From Actinomadura sp. DC4 (lineage in GTDB: Bacteria > Actinomycetota > Actinomycetes > Streptosporangiales > Streptosporangiaceae), in assembly GCF_030406325.1 (NCBI RefSeq), contig NZ_JAUEQY010000032.1:62001-126000 (forward strand): a stretch of DNA of 64,000 nucleotides. The letters run 5' to 3'. Under the pieces are notes generated by a model that saw only the letters and a program-made list of their open reading frames with translations, did no database searches and was not told the DNA's origin. Each line of letters begins with the position of its first letter. Position 1 is the stretch's first letter. The position numbers and the translations under genes are program-made. Positions 53,399 to 61,529 of the stretch are shown here, in pieces.

Positions 53399-54655
53399 AT
53401 GACCGAGCGAAAGGTGCCGATGGCACCGGTGCAGCTGGAGATGTGGCACACCGAGCAGACCACGAGGTCCGCGCGTGAGAACGTCTACTGTGCCTTCAAG
53501 CTGCACGGCCGTCTCGACGTCGATGCCTTAGGTCGTGCGCTGGCCGCCGTGGTGGCCCGGCACGAGCCGCTGCGTACGAGAATGGTCGTCGAGAAAGAGC
53601 CGGTCCAGCTCGTCTCCGACGCCGTGTCGTGCAGTGTGGAGCGGACCGAGATAAACAGCAAGGACGAGGCCGTCGATCTGTTCAGAGCCATTGTGAGCAC
53701 GCGGATTCCGTTGGATGCGATGCACCTGTGGCGTACCAGCCTTATGCGGCTGCCTGACGGCGACCACATCCTCGGATTCGTGTTCCATCACATCATCGTG
53801 GACGGCTGGTCCCTGTGCGTCTTCCTGGCCGACCTGGGCGAGGCCTATGAGCAGGCGGTGTCCGGTCGTGACCCCTCGCTCGCCCCGTTGCCGTACACCT
53901 ACGGCGACTACTGCCACGCAGAGCGGTACCGCTCGGACAGCGAGAAGTTCGACAAGATCCTGGCGCACTGGCGAAAGCTGCTGCCCGCCACCCTGCCCGA
54001 AGTCCGTCTGCCCCGGGACGGAGAACGGAGTGAACGGGCCGAGCCGGCTGGCGGCACGCTGGACACCTCACTCGACGCATCCGCGACGGCCCGGATCGGC
54101 GGGCGCGCTCGGGCGTCGCGCTGCACGATCTTCACGCTTATGCTCGACGCCGTCACGATGACCCTCAGCGAGCATGCGGCCACCGACGACGTCATCGTCG
54201 GCGTGCCGTTCCACAACCGGACCAAACGCCAGTTGCGTTCCCTGGTCGGCTACGTCGTCTATGACGTGCCCATGGTGCTGACCGACATCAGCAGCAGGGG
54301 CTCGGACCAGGATCGGCTGCAGTATGCCAAGTCGGTCAGCGCCGCCGCCCTGCGCTTTCCGAGCACTCGAGGGCTGATGATGCGGGAACTCTACGGGTTG
54401 ACGGATATGGAGCAGTACACCTTCATGCTCAACATCCAAGATCAGCCGGACATCGACTATGGCCTGGCCGGCATCGAAATGACCGAGATCCCGGTCTCCA
54501 ACGGAACGTTCCTCCACGGCTTCGAGCTGATGCTGCAAAGAGTCTCCGGTCAGATCGACGGGCATCTCCTGTACGACGCGGAGTTGTACTCGCGGTCACG
54601 GGCCGACGCCCTCTGGACCGATATAAAGAGCAGGTTGCTCGTGCCCCCTGGCTGA
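53399..54655 (+). CDS. Stand-alone NRPS condensation domain, copy 2
   Basis: The protein has 418 residues from ATG 53399, with GAGGAGAG upstream. The active-site motif HHIIVDG is at residues 130-136, and GVPFHNR is conserved. The first 200 bases match copy 1 almost exactly (six differences by eye) and include the TTA codon at 53528-53530; later parts diverge strongly. It has no adjacent adenylation domain, so it must use the only didomain, or another acyl donor. Confidence 0.9.
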   Translation: MTERKVPMAPVQLEMWHTEQTTRSARENVYCAFKLHGRLDVDALGRALAAVVARHEPLRTRMVVEKEPVQLVSDAVSCSVERTEINSKDEAVDLFRAIVSTRIPLDAMHLWRTSLMRLPDGDHILGFVFHHIIVDGWSLCVFLADLGEAYEQAVSGRDPSLAPLPYTYGDYCHAERYRSDSEKFDKILAHWRKLLPATLPEVRLPRDGERSERAEPAGGTLDTSLDASATARIGGRARASRCTIFTLMLDAVTMTLSEHAATDDVIVGVPFHNRTKRQLRSLVGYVVYDVPMVLTDISSRGSDQDRLQYAKSVSAAALRFPSTRGLMMRELYGLTDMEQYTFMLNIQDQPDIDYGLAGIEMTEIPVSNGTFLHGFELMLQRVSGQIDGHLLYDAELYSRSRADALWTDIKSRLLVPPG

Positions 54656-54682
54656 GGCCGGAGCCGGACCGGCGTGGTCGAG

Positions 54683-55786
54683 TCAGTCGAAATAGCTCTC
54701 CATGGCCCCGTCGCGGACGACGTCCAGGGTGACGCAGTGGAACCCGCCACCAAGTGTTCGCGCGTGCCGCAGCGTCAGCGGCACCGTGTCGATACCGTTC
54801 CGCTCGAGTTCTCGGATGAGTTGATGTTGTGCCGCGTCCACAATGGCCAGCTCAGGGTTGAGCATGAGGAGATTCATCCCGATCCATCGAGAGCTGAGCG
54901 GATACGGCGAGCTCGGCGCCACCGTGTTCATCGGCGGGCACCAGATGACATCCCACTTCCGTAAGACGTCGGGCAGGTTCGCGTCGTTGACCCGCTCGGG
55001 ATTGAGTAGTGCCAGCCCGGGCCGTAGAAGCGCGATCGTGCTGTCGATGTGCGTGAATTCGTAGATCTCCCGCAAGGGGTGGATGGTGAAGTCCCCATAA
55101 GCGCGAAGCGTCCGCTCCAGCCATATCTGGCCGAGCTCGTTGCCGCTCGCCGACACCTGGTAGAACAGGTCTTTCCCGCAGCGCAGCACGTTGGCCGCTT
55201 CGAATGCCGGCTCATGCTCCCCCAGAGACGGGCGTCCCTGTTCGTCGACCTGGAACAGGTCATCGGCCAGTTGCGGTCTGGGCGCGCCGATCCACGCCGA
55301 TCCGTTCAGCATGTAACGCTGGAAGAGATGCCGCATGCCGAACAGCTCGAAGTATCGGGCCCGCATCGGGCTCGCCGTCTCGATGATCACTTGTCCCACG
55401 ATCAGGGCGAGATCGCGGGGACAATAATTGTAGAACCCGTCCGTTCGCCACTGCGGCGTGCCGAACTCCTGTGAGTGATCACCAGCACCGACCTCGTGGA
55501 CCACCACGCCAAGGTTACGCAGCGCGCTGATCAGGACTTGCAGGTCCTCTTTCGTCTCTTCGATCACCCGGGCCGGGAACTCGCCGGTGAGCACGCTTTC
55601 CATCTCGCCGCGCGCCAGGTCGCCGTACAGGTTCAGCCAGGCCGACACGTCCTGCCGGGGAATCCGAGCTCCGGACGGGTTCCCGACGATCACCTCACGG
55701 AGCGGAGAGAACTCATCACACGAGTAAGCCGGCCGACCATCTCGTACGTCGAGCGAGGGTGGTCGAACCATGAAGTCATCGGTCAT
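54683..55786 (-). CDS. Glycine/inosamine-type amidinotransferase
   Basis: The 367-residue protein resembles arginine:glycine and StrB1-type amidinotransferases. It has CDEFSPLREVIVGNP at the N-terminus, YEFTHIDSTIALLRPG with the His/Asp pair, and the catalytic cysteine (Cys351) in GGGFHCVTLD. The reaction moves the amidino group from arginine to an amine, giving a guanidine and ornithine. It overlaps the 3' end of the VioC-like oxygenase gene by 11 bases. This points to a guanidino-containing product. Confidence 0.88.
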   Translation of the reverse strand: MTDDFMVRPPSLDVRDGRPAYSCDEFSPLREVIVGNPSGARIPRQDVSAWLNLYGDLARGEMESVLTGEFPARVIEETKEDLQVLISALRNLGVVVHEVGAGDHSQEFGTPQWRTDGFYNYCPRDLALIVGQVIIETASPMRARYFELFGMRHLFQRYMLNGSAWIGAPRPQLADDLFQVDEQGRPSLGEHEPAFEAANVLRCGKDLFYQVSASGNELGQIWLERTLRAYGDFTIHPLREIYEFTHIDSTIALLRPGLALLNPERVNDANLPDVLRKWDVIWCPPMNTVAPSSPYPLSSRWIGMNLLMLNPELAIVDAAQHQLIRELERNGIDTVPLTLRHARTLGGGFHCVTLDVVRDGAMESYFD

Positions 55787-56810
55787 CGTCGTCCGCGGCG
55801 CCCGATCGGATCGCGCGCAGCGCGCCCCGACGACGATGACGTGGCAGCGATGAGCACACCATGACTCTCAGCAGCCACCTGTCCGAACCATCGAACCGTG
55901 GCCGAAACGGGCTCCGGGCGTGCGCGACCCGGCGGTTGTCGACAACGAGCAGGTCACCCGGCTGGAGGACGTGGCTGACGGCGGCCGCGTCGACCGCCTC
56001 GGTGAGGCACTGGAAGGCGCTCTTCGCCTCATCGTCGGCCGGGTCGGCGGGAACCATGTAGACGGGGTCGAACCGGATCTCCGGTGCCTCGCGGGTGCCG
56101 GTCAGCACCGCCACGCCGGTCCGCGGTTCCGGATTCTCGCCGTGCGCGATGTCCGGGAGAACGGCGTACCGCGGCTGCATCAGTACCTTGCGCGCCTCAT
56201 CGGGCAGCACCAAGGCGCGGGCCGGTGCGAAAATCGTCGCTGCGGTCGGGTCCCCGCGCAGGCACAGCAGGCCGAAGTAGTCGCAGCGATCGCTGCTGAA
56301 CGCGTCCTCGACATGCCACTCCAGGAAGGAATCGCTGCCTTCGCTGGTCTGTGCGCTTTCTTTGCCCTGCGCGGCTACGACGTCCTGGACCAGGCGTCCG
56401 TCGTACAGGTCGCTGAAAGTGAACGGCTCGCCGAACATGTTCATCACGGCCATTAAGCATAAGGCGCACAAGTTCGCTGCCCCGTGTCGCGGCGAGGTGG
56501 CTGTTTCGGGAGTGGGCTCAAGGTCGTAGCCGGCGGGCAGGATGCCGCGCAGTAGCAGAACGTCATGCCGGTTGCCTTGGTTGCGGAATCGGTGGACCTG
56601 CCGGAGTACGGCTTCTGGCAGCATCGCCGCTACGACAGTGCCGAGCTCGGTGAGTTGCTCAGCGTCGTCCAGCTGTTCGATCGGGTGGCCAGACGCAAGC
56701 TGCTGTGCGAACTGCCACAATCGCTGGGAATCCGTCTCCTGAATGCGGACAACTTCGTCGGCCCCCGGAGCACCTAAGCTCACTGGGGTCATCGAACGTG
56801 CGTTGTGCAT
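55776..56810 (-). CDS. VioC/AsnO-like amino-acid beta-hydroxylase
   Basis: The protein has 344 residues from ATG 56810. It has the HxE iron-ligand variant (His166, Glu168 in EWHVEDAFSSDRCDYFGL) found in the L-arginine and L-asparagine beta-hydroxylases VioC, OrfP and AsnO, rather than the HxD form. The C-terminal VDNRRVAHARSPFRPRFDG supplies the distal ligand. Given the neighbouring amidinotransferase, arginine or a guanidino amino acid is the most likely substrate (inference). The start is 7 bases after TACAAT, so the transcript is probably leaderless. Confidence 0.85.
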   Translation of the reverse strand: MHNARSMTPVSLGAPGADEVVRIQETDSQRLWQFAQQLASGHPIEQLDDAEQLTELGTVVAAMLPEAVLRQVHRFRNQGNRHDVLLLRGILPAGYDLEPTPETATSPRHGAANLCALCLMAVMNMFGEPFTFSDLYDGRLVQDVVAAQGKESAQTSEGSDSFLEWHVEDAFSSDRCDYFGLLCLRGDPTAATIFAPARALVLPDEARKVLMQPRYAVLPDIAHGENPEPRTGVAVLTGTREAPEIRFDPVYMVPADPADDEAKSAFQCLTEAVDAAAVSHVLQPGDLLVVDNRRVAHARSPFRPRFDGSDRWLLRVMVCSSLPRHRRRGALRAIRSGAADDDDR

Positions 56811-57136
56811 GTACCTTATTGTATCAGTCAGTTGACCGATAACCACCCTTGCTGAAAGCAAATTCCTCTGCGAAGCTGCACACATCCAGGGTCGGCCGTC
56901 GAAGGAAGGCGTTGCATTAAAGCCCTCTGCGACTCGCCGTTATGGAATCCGAATGTCGCCGCGACGAGCGCGGGCGCCGGCCGGTCTGAACAAATACGTG
57001 AGAACCCGCAGGTGCCCGGCTGGATCCGGTGGTGCTGCGGCGATTAGGCGGGCTTTCCAGGCTACCGATCCGGCGAAAACATCTGTCAGAGACAACGGAC
57101 GATCAAGGCATTAATGCGCATGGTACTATCCCGAAC
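56811..57136. promoter_or_regulatory. Divergent leaderless promoters, VioC-like / class III aminotransferase
   Basis: On the minus strand TACAAT (56818-56823) lies 7 bases before the ATG at 56810. On the plus strand the extended -10 TGGTACTAT (57121-57129) lies 7 bases before the GTG at 57137. Both spacings place transcription start at the start codon. The rest of this 326-base gap has no credible ORF. Confidence 0.55.
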
Positions 57137-58465
57137 GTGACGGCGCTAGGTGACATTGACCGGAACCGGATTCGAGACCTACACGCACATGAGCTGGCAC
57201 GATTCCGGAAGGAGCGCCCCAGGTCCGTGGCCATGATCGGCCGCGCGCGGGGGCACATGCCGGGCGGGGTGCCGATGGTGTGGATGGCCTATGACAACGA
57301 TCTGCCGATCTACATCGATCATGGCCAGGGCGCGAGTTTTACCGACGTGGACGGGTTCACCTACGTGGACTTCAATGCCTCGGGTCTGGCGATGTTCTGC
57401 GGGCACGCGAATCCGCAGATCGTGGCCGCCGTCCAGGCGCAGGCCGCCCGGTCCACCCAGTTCCAACTGCCGACCCAGGCCTCGGTCGAGGTGGCCGAGG
57501 AACTGGCCCGCCGCTATCCCGTCCCGCTGTGGCAGTTCACGCTGGCGGCGACGCAGGCCAACACCGAAGTCATCAGGCTGGCCCGGGCCGCGACCGGACG
57601 GGACGTCATCGTGTTGTTCCAGGGCCACTACCACGGCAACTTCGACGAGGGCCGGGTGGATCTGGAGGACGGCCGGGTCACGGCGATCCAGCGCGGCCTG
57701 GCCAAGGACGTCGCCGGCCGCGTACGGATCGCTCAGTTCAATGACCCCGACACGCTGCGCCGGGCACTCGAGCCCGGCGACGTCGCCCTGGTGCTGACCG
57801 AGCCGGCCATGACCAACGCCAACCTGCTGCTGCCCGAGCCCGGCTGGCACGAGGAACTCCGTGGCCTGACCCGCCAGTACGGCACGTTGCTGGCCATCGA
57901 CGAGACCCACAGCCATATCGTCGGGCCCGGCGGGGCGACCGCGCTGTGGGGACTGCAGCCCGACATGGTCACGATCGGCAAGGCGGTGGCCGGCGGCCTG
58001 CCGATGGGCGTCTACGGGGTCACCGCCGAGCTGGGCGAGCAACTGGAGGGGGAGCGCAACCTCGCGACCGGTGGCACCTTGTTCGGAAACCCGCTGTCCG
58101 CGGCTGCGGCGAAGGCGGCGCTGACCGAGGTTCTGACCCCCGACGCATATGCGCACACCACCGCCCTGGGCAGCGAACTCTCCGACGGGATCGAGCAGGC
58201 CATCCGGTCGGCGGGCCTGCCCTGGACGGTGATCCGGTTCGGCCCCCGGTCCGGGCAGTGGTTCGGACCGAAGCCCCGAACCGGATCCGAGGCGCACGCG
58301 CAGGCCGACGGCGAACTGAACCGCCTCACGCGTATCTGGCTGGCCAATAGGGGCGTGTGGGAAGCGCTACCGGACGCCGGGCCCGCCGTCTCCGTTCCCT
58401 CGACCAGCGCGGACGTGGCGCGGTATCTGGAGGCCTATAACGAGCTGCTCGCCCAGCTCAAGTGA
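57137..58465 (+). CDS. Class III PLP aminotransferase (glutamate-semialdehyde aminomutase-like)
   Basis: The protein has 442 residues from GTG 57137. Features are FTDVDGFTYVDFNASGLAMFCGH, FQGHYHGNFDEG, LLAIDETHSH (Asp255) and the PLP lysine Lys282 in TIGKAVAGGLPMG. This branch includes glutamate-1-semialdehyde aminomutase and amino-mutase or transaminase relatives in antibiotic pathways. It may supply a diamino acid for amidination. It is the last recognisable gene of the second cluster before the IS remnants. Confidence 0.88.
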   Translation: MTALGDIDRNRIRDLHAHELARFRKERPRSVAMIGRARGHMPGGVPMVWMAYDNDLPIYIDHGQGASFTDVDGFTYVDFNASGLAMFCGHANPQIVAAVQAQAARSTQFQLPTQASVEVAEELARRYPVPLWQFTLAATQANTEVIRLARAATGRDVIVLFQGHYHGNFDEGRVDLEDGRVTAIQRGLAKDVAGRVRIAQFNDPDTLRRALEPGDVALVLTEPAMTNANLLLPEPGWHEELRGLTRQYGTLLAIDETHSHIVGPGGATALWGLQPDMVTIGKAVAGGLPMGVYGVTAELGEQLEGERNLATGGTLFGNPLSAAAAKAALTEVLTPDAYAHTTALGSELSDGIEQAIRSAGLPWTVIRFGPRSGQWFGPKPRTGSEAHAQADGELNRLTRIWLANRGVWEALPDAGPAVSVPSTSADVARYLEAYNELLAQLK

Positions 58466-58580
58466 GCGGTCGGCCGGCACGGAGACGATCAAGTAGCTGA
58501 CGGCGGCGCGACAGACCGGAGCGGACCAGAGAGCCAAGATCATCGCCCGGAGGGTTCAGGGCTCGAATACCTCGGTTCGG

Positions 58581-58793
58581 CTACGCGACCTGGGAGTATT
58601 CGTTCTTCAGGCCACTCGGGATCCTCCGGCGGATGATCCGTGCACATTGGACGTCCGCCGCGCGGCGGTGAAATTCTGCTGCGGTTTGCTAGAGCGACCG
58701 GTGGGGGTGGTGCTCGTTGTAGCGCCGGGTGTATTCGGTGAGTACCACCCTGTCCTTGCCGAAAACTTCATCCGGTCTGGTGAGCCGGGGGTC
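58581..58793 (-). pseudogene. IS-type integrase C-terminus, broken by an amber codon
   Basis: The minus-strand frame reads DEVFGKDRVVLTEYTRRYNE and HHPHRSL, then a TAG, and continues in frame through QTAAEFHRR to SGLKNEYSQVA and a stop. The HRPHRS-like and NEY tails are those of rve-type IS transposases. The rest of the gene is missing. Confidence 0.6.
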
Positions 58794-58864
58794 ACGGTGT
58801 TGATCGCCGCTGCGGGGATGGGGGGCCGAGTGCGCGGGTCGACCGTGCGGCATGATGTTGGCCC

Positions 58865-58996
58865 GTGCAGTTGCGACTGGGCTACCTGGTTGTTTCGAAC
58901 GCGTGCGTGGTGCTGCGGATGCTGCAGGTGGGTGACCGGGATAATGACGCGGAGGTCCTCGCTCTCCGGCATCAGATCGCCGTTGTCCCTGCCGAG
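58865..58996 (+). pseudogene. IS-type integrase N-terminus fragment
   Basis: From GTG 58865 the frame reads VQLRLGYLVVSNACVVLRML and DRDNDAEVLALRHQIAV, a typical N-terminus of IS integrases of the rve family. Similarity ends near 58990, where the end of another element begins. Confidence 0.6.
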
Positions 58997-59013
58997 AATC
59001 CCGTCCGTGCAGG

Positions 59014-59337
59014 TCAAGTGACATTTTCGTACTCGTTGAGTATTCCGCCGGGGCGTTGGCGTCTTCGCACGTCCAGGTGGGTGACTGGTCGGTTCGGTGA
59101 TGGGCGGGGGCGGGCGTTCGCGATGCTCTGGTGAGTGCGATGAAGGTGGTAGAAGGTCTCGAACTCGCGCAGCGGATGGAGCAAGTGGTGTCGGTTCCGG
59201 ATCAGAGTCCGGCCCAGGAGCTCGCGGCGGCAGGTCAGCACCCATCGCTCCATGATCGCGTTCATGGGTGGCATCCGGACTCCGGTGAGCACCGCGAACG
59301 TGTTCGTCACTGTCAGGTACGCCAGCCGTAACAACAC
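59014..59337 (-). pseudogene. IS-type integrase with large internal deletion
   Basis: The 107-codon frame joins an integrase N-terminus (VLLRLAYLTVTNTFAVL) directly to its C-terminus (NAIMERWVLTCRRELLGRTL, FYHLHRTHQSIANARP, GGILNEYENVT). An intact gene would be about 350 codons. It is inactive and shows that mobile elements have decayed at this border. Confidence 0.7.
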
Positions 59338-60043
59338 GGCCGACCATCATGCCGCGGCGACCGCGCCCCCGCACCACACTTCCGACGCAATCAGCCGAGC
59401 CTGCGTGGTGGGGCGGCGTCACGGGTGATCAAGGCTCTCACCTGGGCAGATGTAGTTTTCGGCAGGCGCAGGGTCCGACAGCCACCGCCGCAGACCACGG
59501 TGCTGTCCATGCGCCGACGGCGTCTGCGCGGATCGCCATATCTGGCAGCGGCGGCGATGTCTGGTGCCGGCGGCCTCGCAGTACAGAATCCTCGCCCAGC
59601 TGACCAGCAGCGATCGGTCGCCTCCTCAAAACCCAGCACCGATGCTGGGCCGCCTGCTTTGGCAGCCGGCGAGCCCGTCCTCGCCGCGGACGACGCCGCC
59701 GGTGGGCTGGATGTCACATGGGGTTGGCCATCGGCACCGTCTCGTACGGGCGGGCCGCTACCGGCGGATACTGCCGGCGCTTGAAATTCACGGTGCCCAC
59801 GACTGCTTGAGGTGCCTGTCCCTTCCGCGCTTGGAGATATTACTGCAATTAGATTGCAGCAACTAGACCTAAGTATTGGGGTTCCGGTCCAATCCATGCG
59901 GTCATGGCCTCCGAAAGCTCATTGAAGATTCTCGGAGCCACTGGCGTCTCAGATCAAGAAAGGGGGCGATTCTTCCGCTCTTGGGCATGAAACGAGCCCT
60001 TTTGCTCGCTGTCATCGTGGGCAATTGAAAGGAATTCCACGCA
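59338..60043. other. Non-coding stretch after the IS remnants
   Basis: I see no gene I can support in these 706 bases. Frames on both strands are arginine/proline-rich shadows. The last 200 bases are AT-richer and presumably contain the promoter of the DUF4331 operon. Confidence 0.4.
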
Positions 60044-61480
60044 ATGCAGAAAGCTCAAGGGCGTCTCAGAGGGAGACGCCCCACCATGCTCGCCGCCGCC
60101 ACGGCAGTGGCGGCCACCGCCGGTCTGCTGGGCTCCTTCGGCCCGGGCACCGGCAGTGCTTCCAGCCACCGTGAGGCGCCGCTCATCGCCGGCGACCCGC
60201 AGGCGGACAACACCGACGTGTACGCGTTCACCAGTCCGGACGACGCGAACACGGTGTCACTGGTCGCGAACTGGATCCCGTTCGAGGAGCCCAACGGAGG
60301 GCCGAACTTCTATCCGTTCGCGACGAACACGTACTACAACATCAAGATCGACAACGATGGTGACGGCCGGGCCGACATCATCTACCGCTGGACGTTCAGC
60401 AACGAGGACCGGCGGGGCACCAGCACGTTCCTGTACAACAACGGACCGGTCACGTCGCTGAAGGACGCGACCTTGTTGTTCCGTCAGCACTACACACTCC
60501 AGGAGGTCACCAAGTACGGGACGAAGACCCTGGTCAAGGACGCTATCGCGGCTCCGTCGGACGTCGGCAAGGCGTCGATGCCCGACTACGGGGCTCTTCG
60601 CCGCCAGGCCGTGAGCGCGGTCGGTGGAGGCGGCAGGACCTACGCCGGGCAGGCCGACGACTCGTTCTTCCTCGACCTTCGGGCCTTCGACCTGTTGTAC
60701 GGGGCGAACCTGAAGGAGACCGGGCACGACACCCTCAAGGGCTACAACGTGAACACCATCGCGTTGCAGGTACCCAAGAAGGCGCTCGCGCTCAGGGGCG
60801 ATGTCACCCGCAACCCGGTGGTCGGCATCTGGTCCACCACGGATCGCAAGGGTGCCGACGTGAAGCTGGGCGGCATCCAGGCCGGCGGCTACCACCAGGT
60901 GTCCCGGCTGGGGAACCCGCTGGTCAACGAGCTCGTCTCGCCGGCGGGCCTGAAGGACACCTTCAACCGGCTGGACCCGTCGCAGGACCACACGGTCAAG
61001 CCCCTGGTGAACAGGGTGCTGAACCCCGAGGTCCCGCAGCTGATCCAGAAGATCTACGGGGTGCCCGCTCCGGCGACACCGCGTAAGGACCTGTCGGAGA
61101 TCTTCCTGTCCGGCATCTCCAAGAACTCCGGCGGCCCGATTCAGGCCGACCTCAACTCTCAGCTGCTCAACAAGGACGTACGGGCCTCGCGGTTCGTGCC
61201 GGCCGAGGAGCTGCGGTTGAACATGGCCGTCCCGGTGACCGCGGCGCCGAACCGGCTCGGCGTGCTCGCCGGAGACCTGCAGGGCTACCCGAACGGCCGG
61301 CGTCTCGGTGACGACGTCGTCGACATCGGGCTGCAGGCGCTCGAGGGCGCGGCACGGACCGGCAAGCTCGTGCCCGCGCTGGCCAAGGGAGACGGGGTGG
61401 ACGCCAACGAGTCGGCGTTCGGCTCCGCGTTCCCCTACGTCGCGCTGCCGCACGACACCTCGGTCAACCAGGCCGGATGA
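60044..61480 (+). CDS. Secreted DUF4331 protein
   Basis: The 478-residue protein has a Sec/Tat-like signal (RRPTMLAAATAVAATAGLLG, cleavage near SASS) and the DUF4331 domain: SSHREAPLIAGDPQADNTDVYAF, NIKIDNDGDGRADIIYRW, GGGRTYAGQADDSFF and FPYVALP. The function of this family is unknown. It is preceded by GAAAGGAA and followed by TPR and metal-transporter genes. Confidence 0.92.
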   Translation: MQKAQGRLRGRRPTMLAAATAVAATAGLLGSFGPGTGSASSHREAPLIAGDPQADNTDVYAFTSPDDANTVSLVANWIPFEEPNGGPNFYPFATNTYYNIKIDNDGDGRADIIYRWTFSNEDRRGTSTFLYNNGPVTSLKDATLLFRQHYTLQEVTKYGTKTLVKDAIAAPSDVGKASMPDYGALRRQAVSAVGGGGRTYAGQADDSFFLDLRAFDLLYGANLKETGHDTLKGYNVNTIALQVPKKALALRGDVTRNPVVGIWSTTDRKGADVKLGGIQAGGYHQVSRLGNPLVNELVSPAGLKDTFNRLDPSQDHTVKPLVNRVLNPEVPQLIQKIYGVPAPATPRKDLSEIFLSGISKNSGGPIQADLNSQLLNKDVRASRFVPAEELRLNMAVPVTAAPNRLGVLAGDLQGYPNGRRLGDDVVDIGLQALEGAARTGKLVPALAKGDGVDANESAFGSAFPYVALPHDTSVNQAG

Positions 61481-61529
61481 GTTCAGGTGCGGGGAGGGCT
61501 CCGGCACTCCCCGCACCACCGGGACGGAG

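Noticed and set aside
53248-53478. 76-codon frame before condensation gene copy 2
   Set aside because: Half of it lies in another frame of the condensation gene and the rest has no ribosome binding site.
20973-58465. Assignment as a streptothricin or viomycin/capreomycin cluster
   Set aside because: VioC-like, APH-like, carbamoyltransferase and Fem-like genes fit in part, but multimodular NRPS, gulosamine-type sugar genes and a convincing capreomycidine synthase are missing.
58607-59422. 271-codon minus-strand frame in the IS region
   Set aside because: Proline/arginine-rich composition; integrase fragments are in other frames on both strands.
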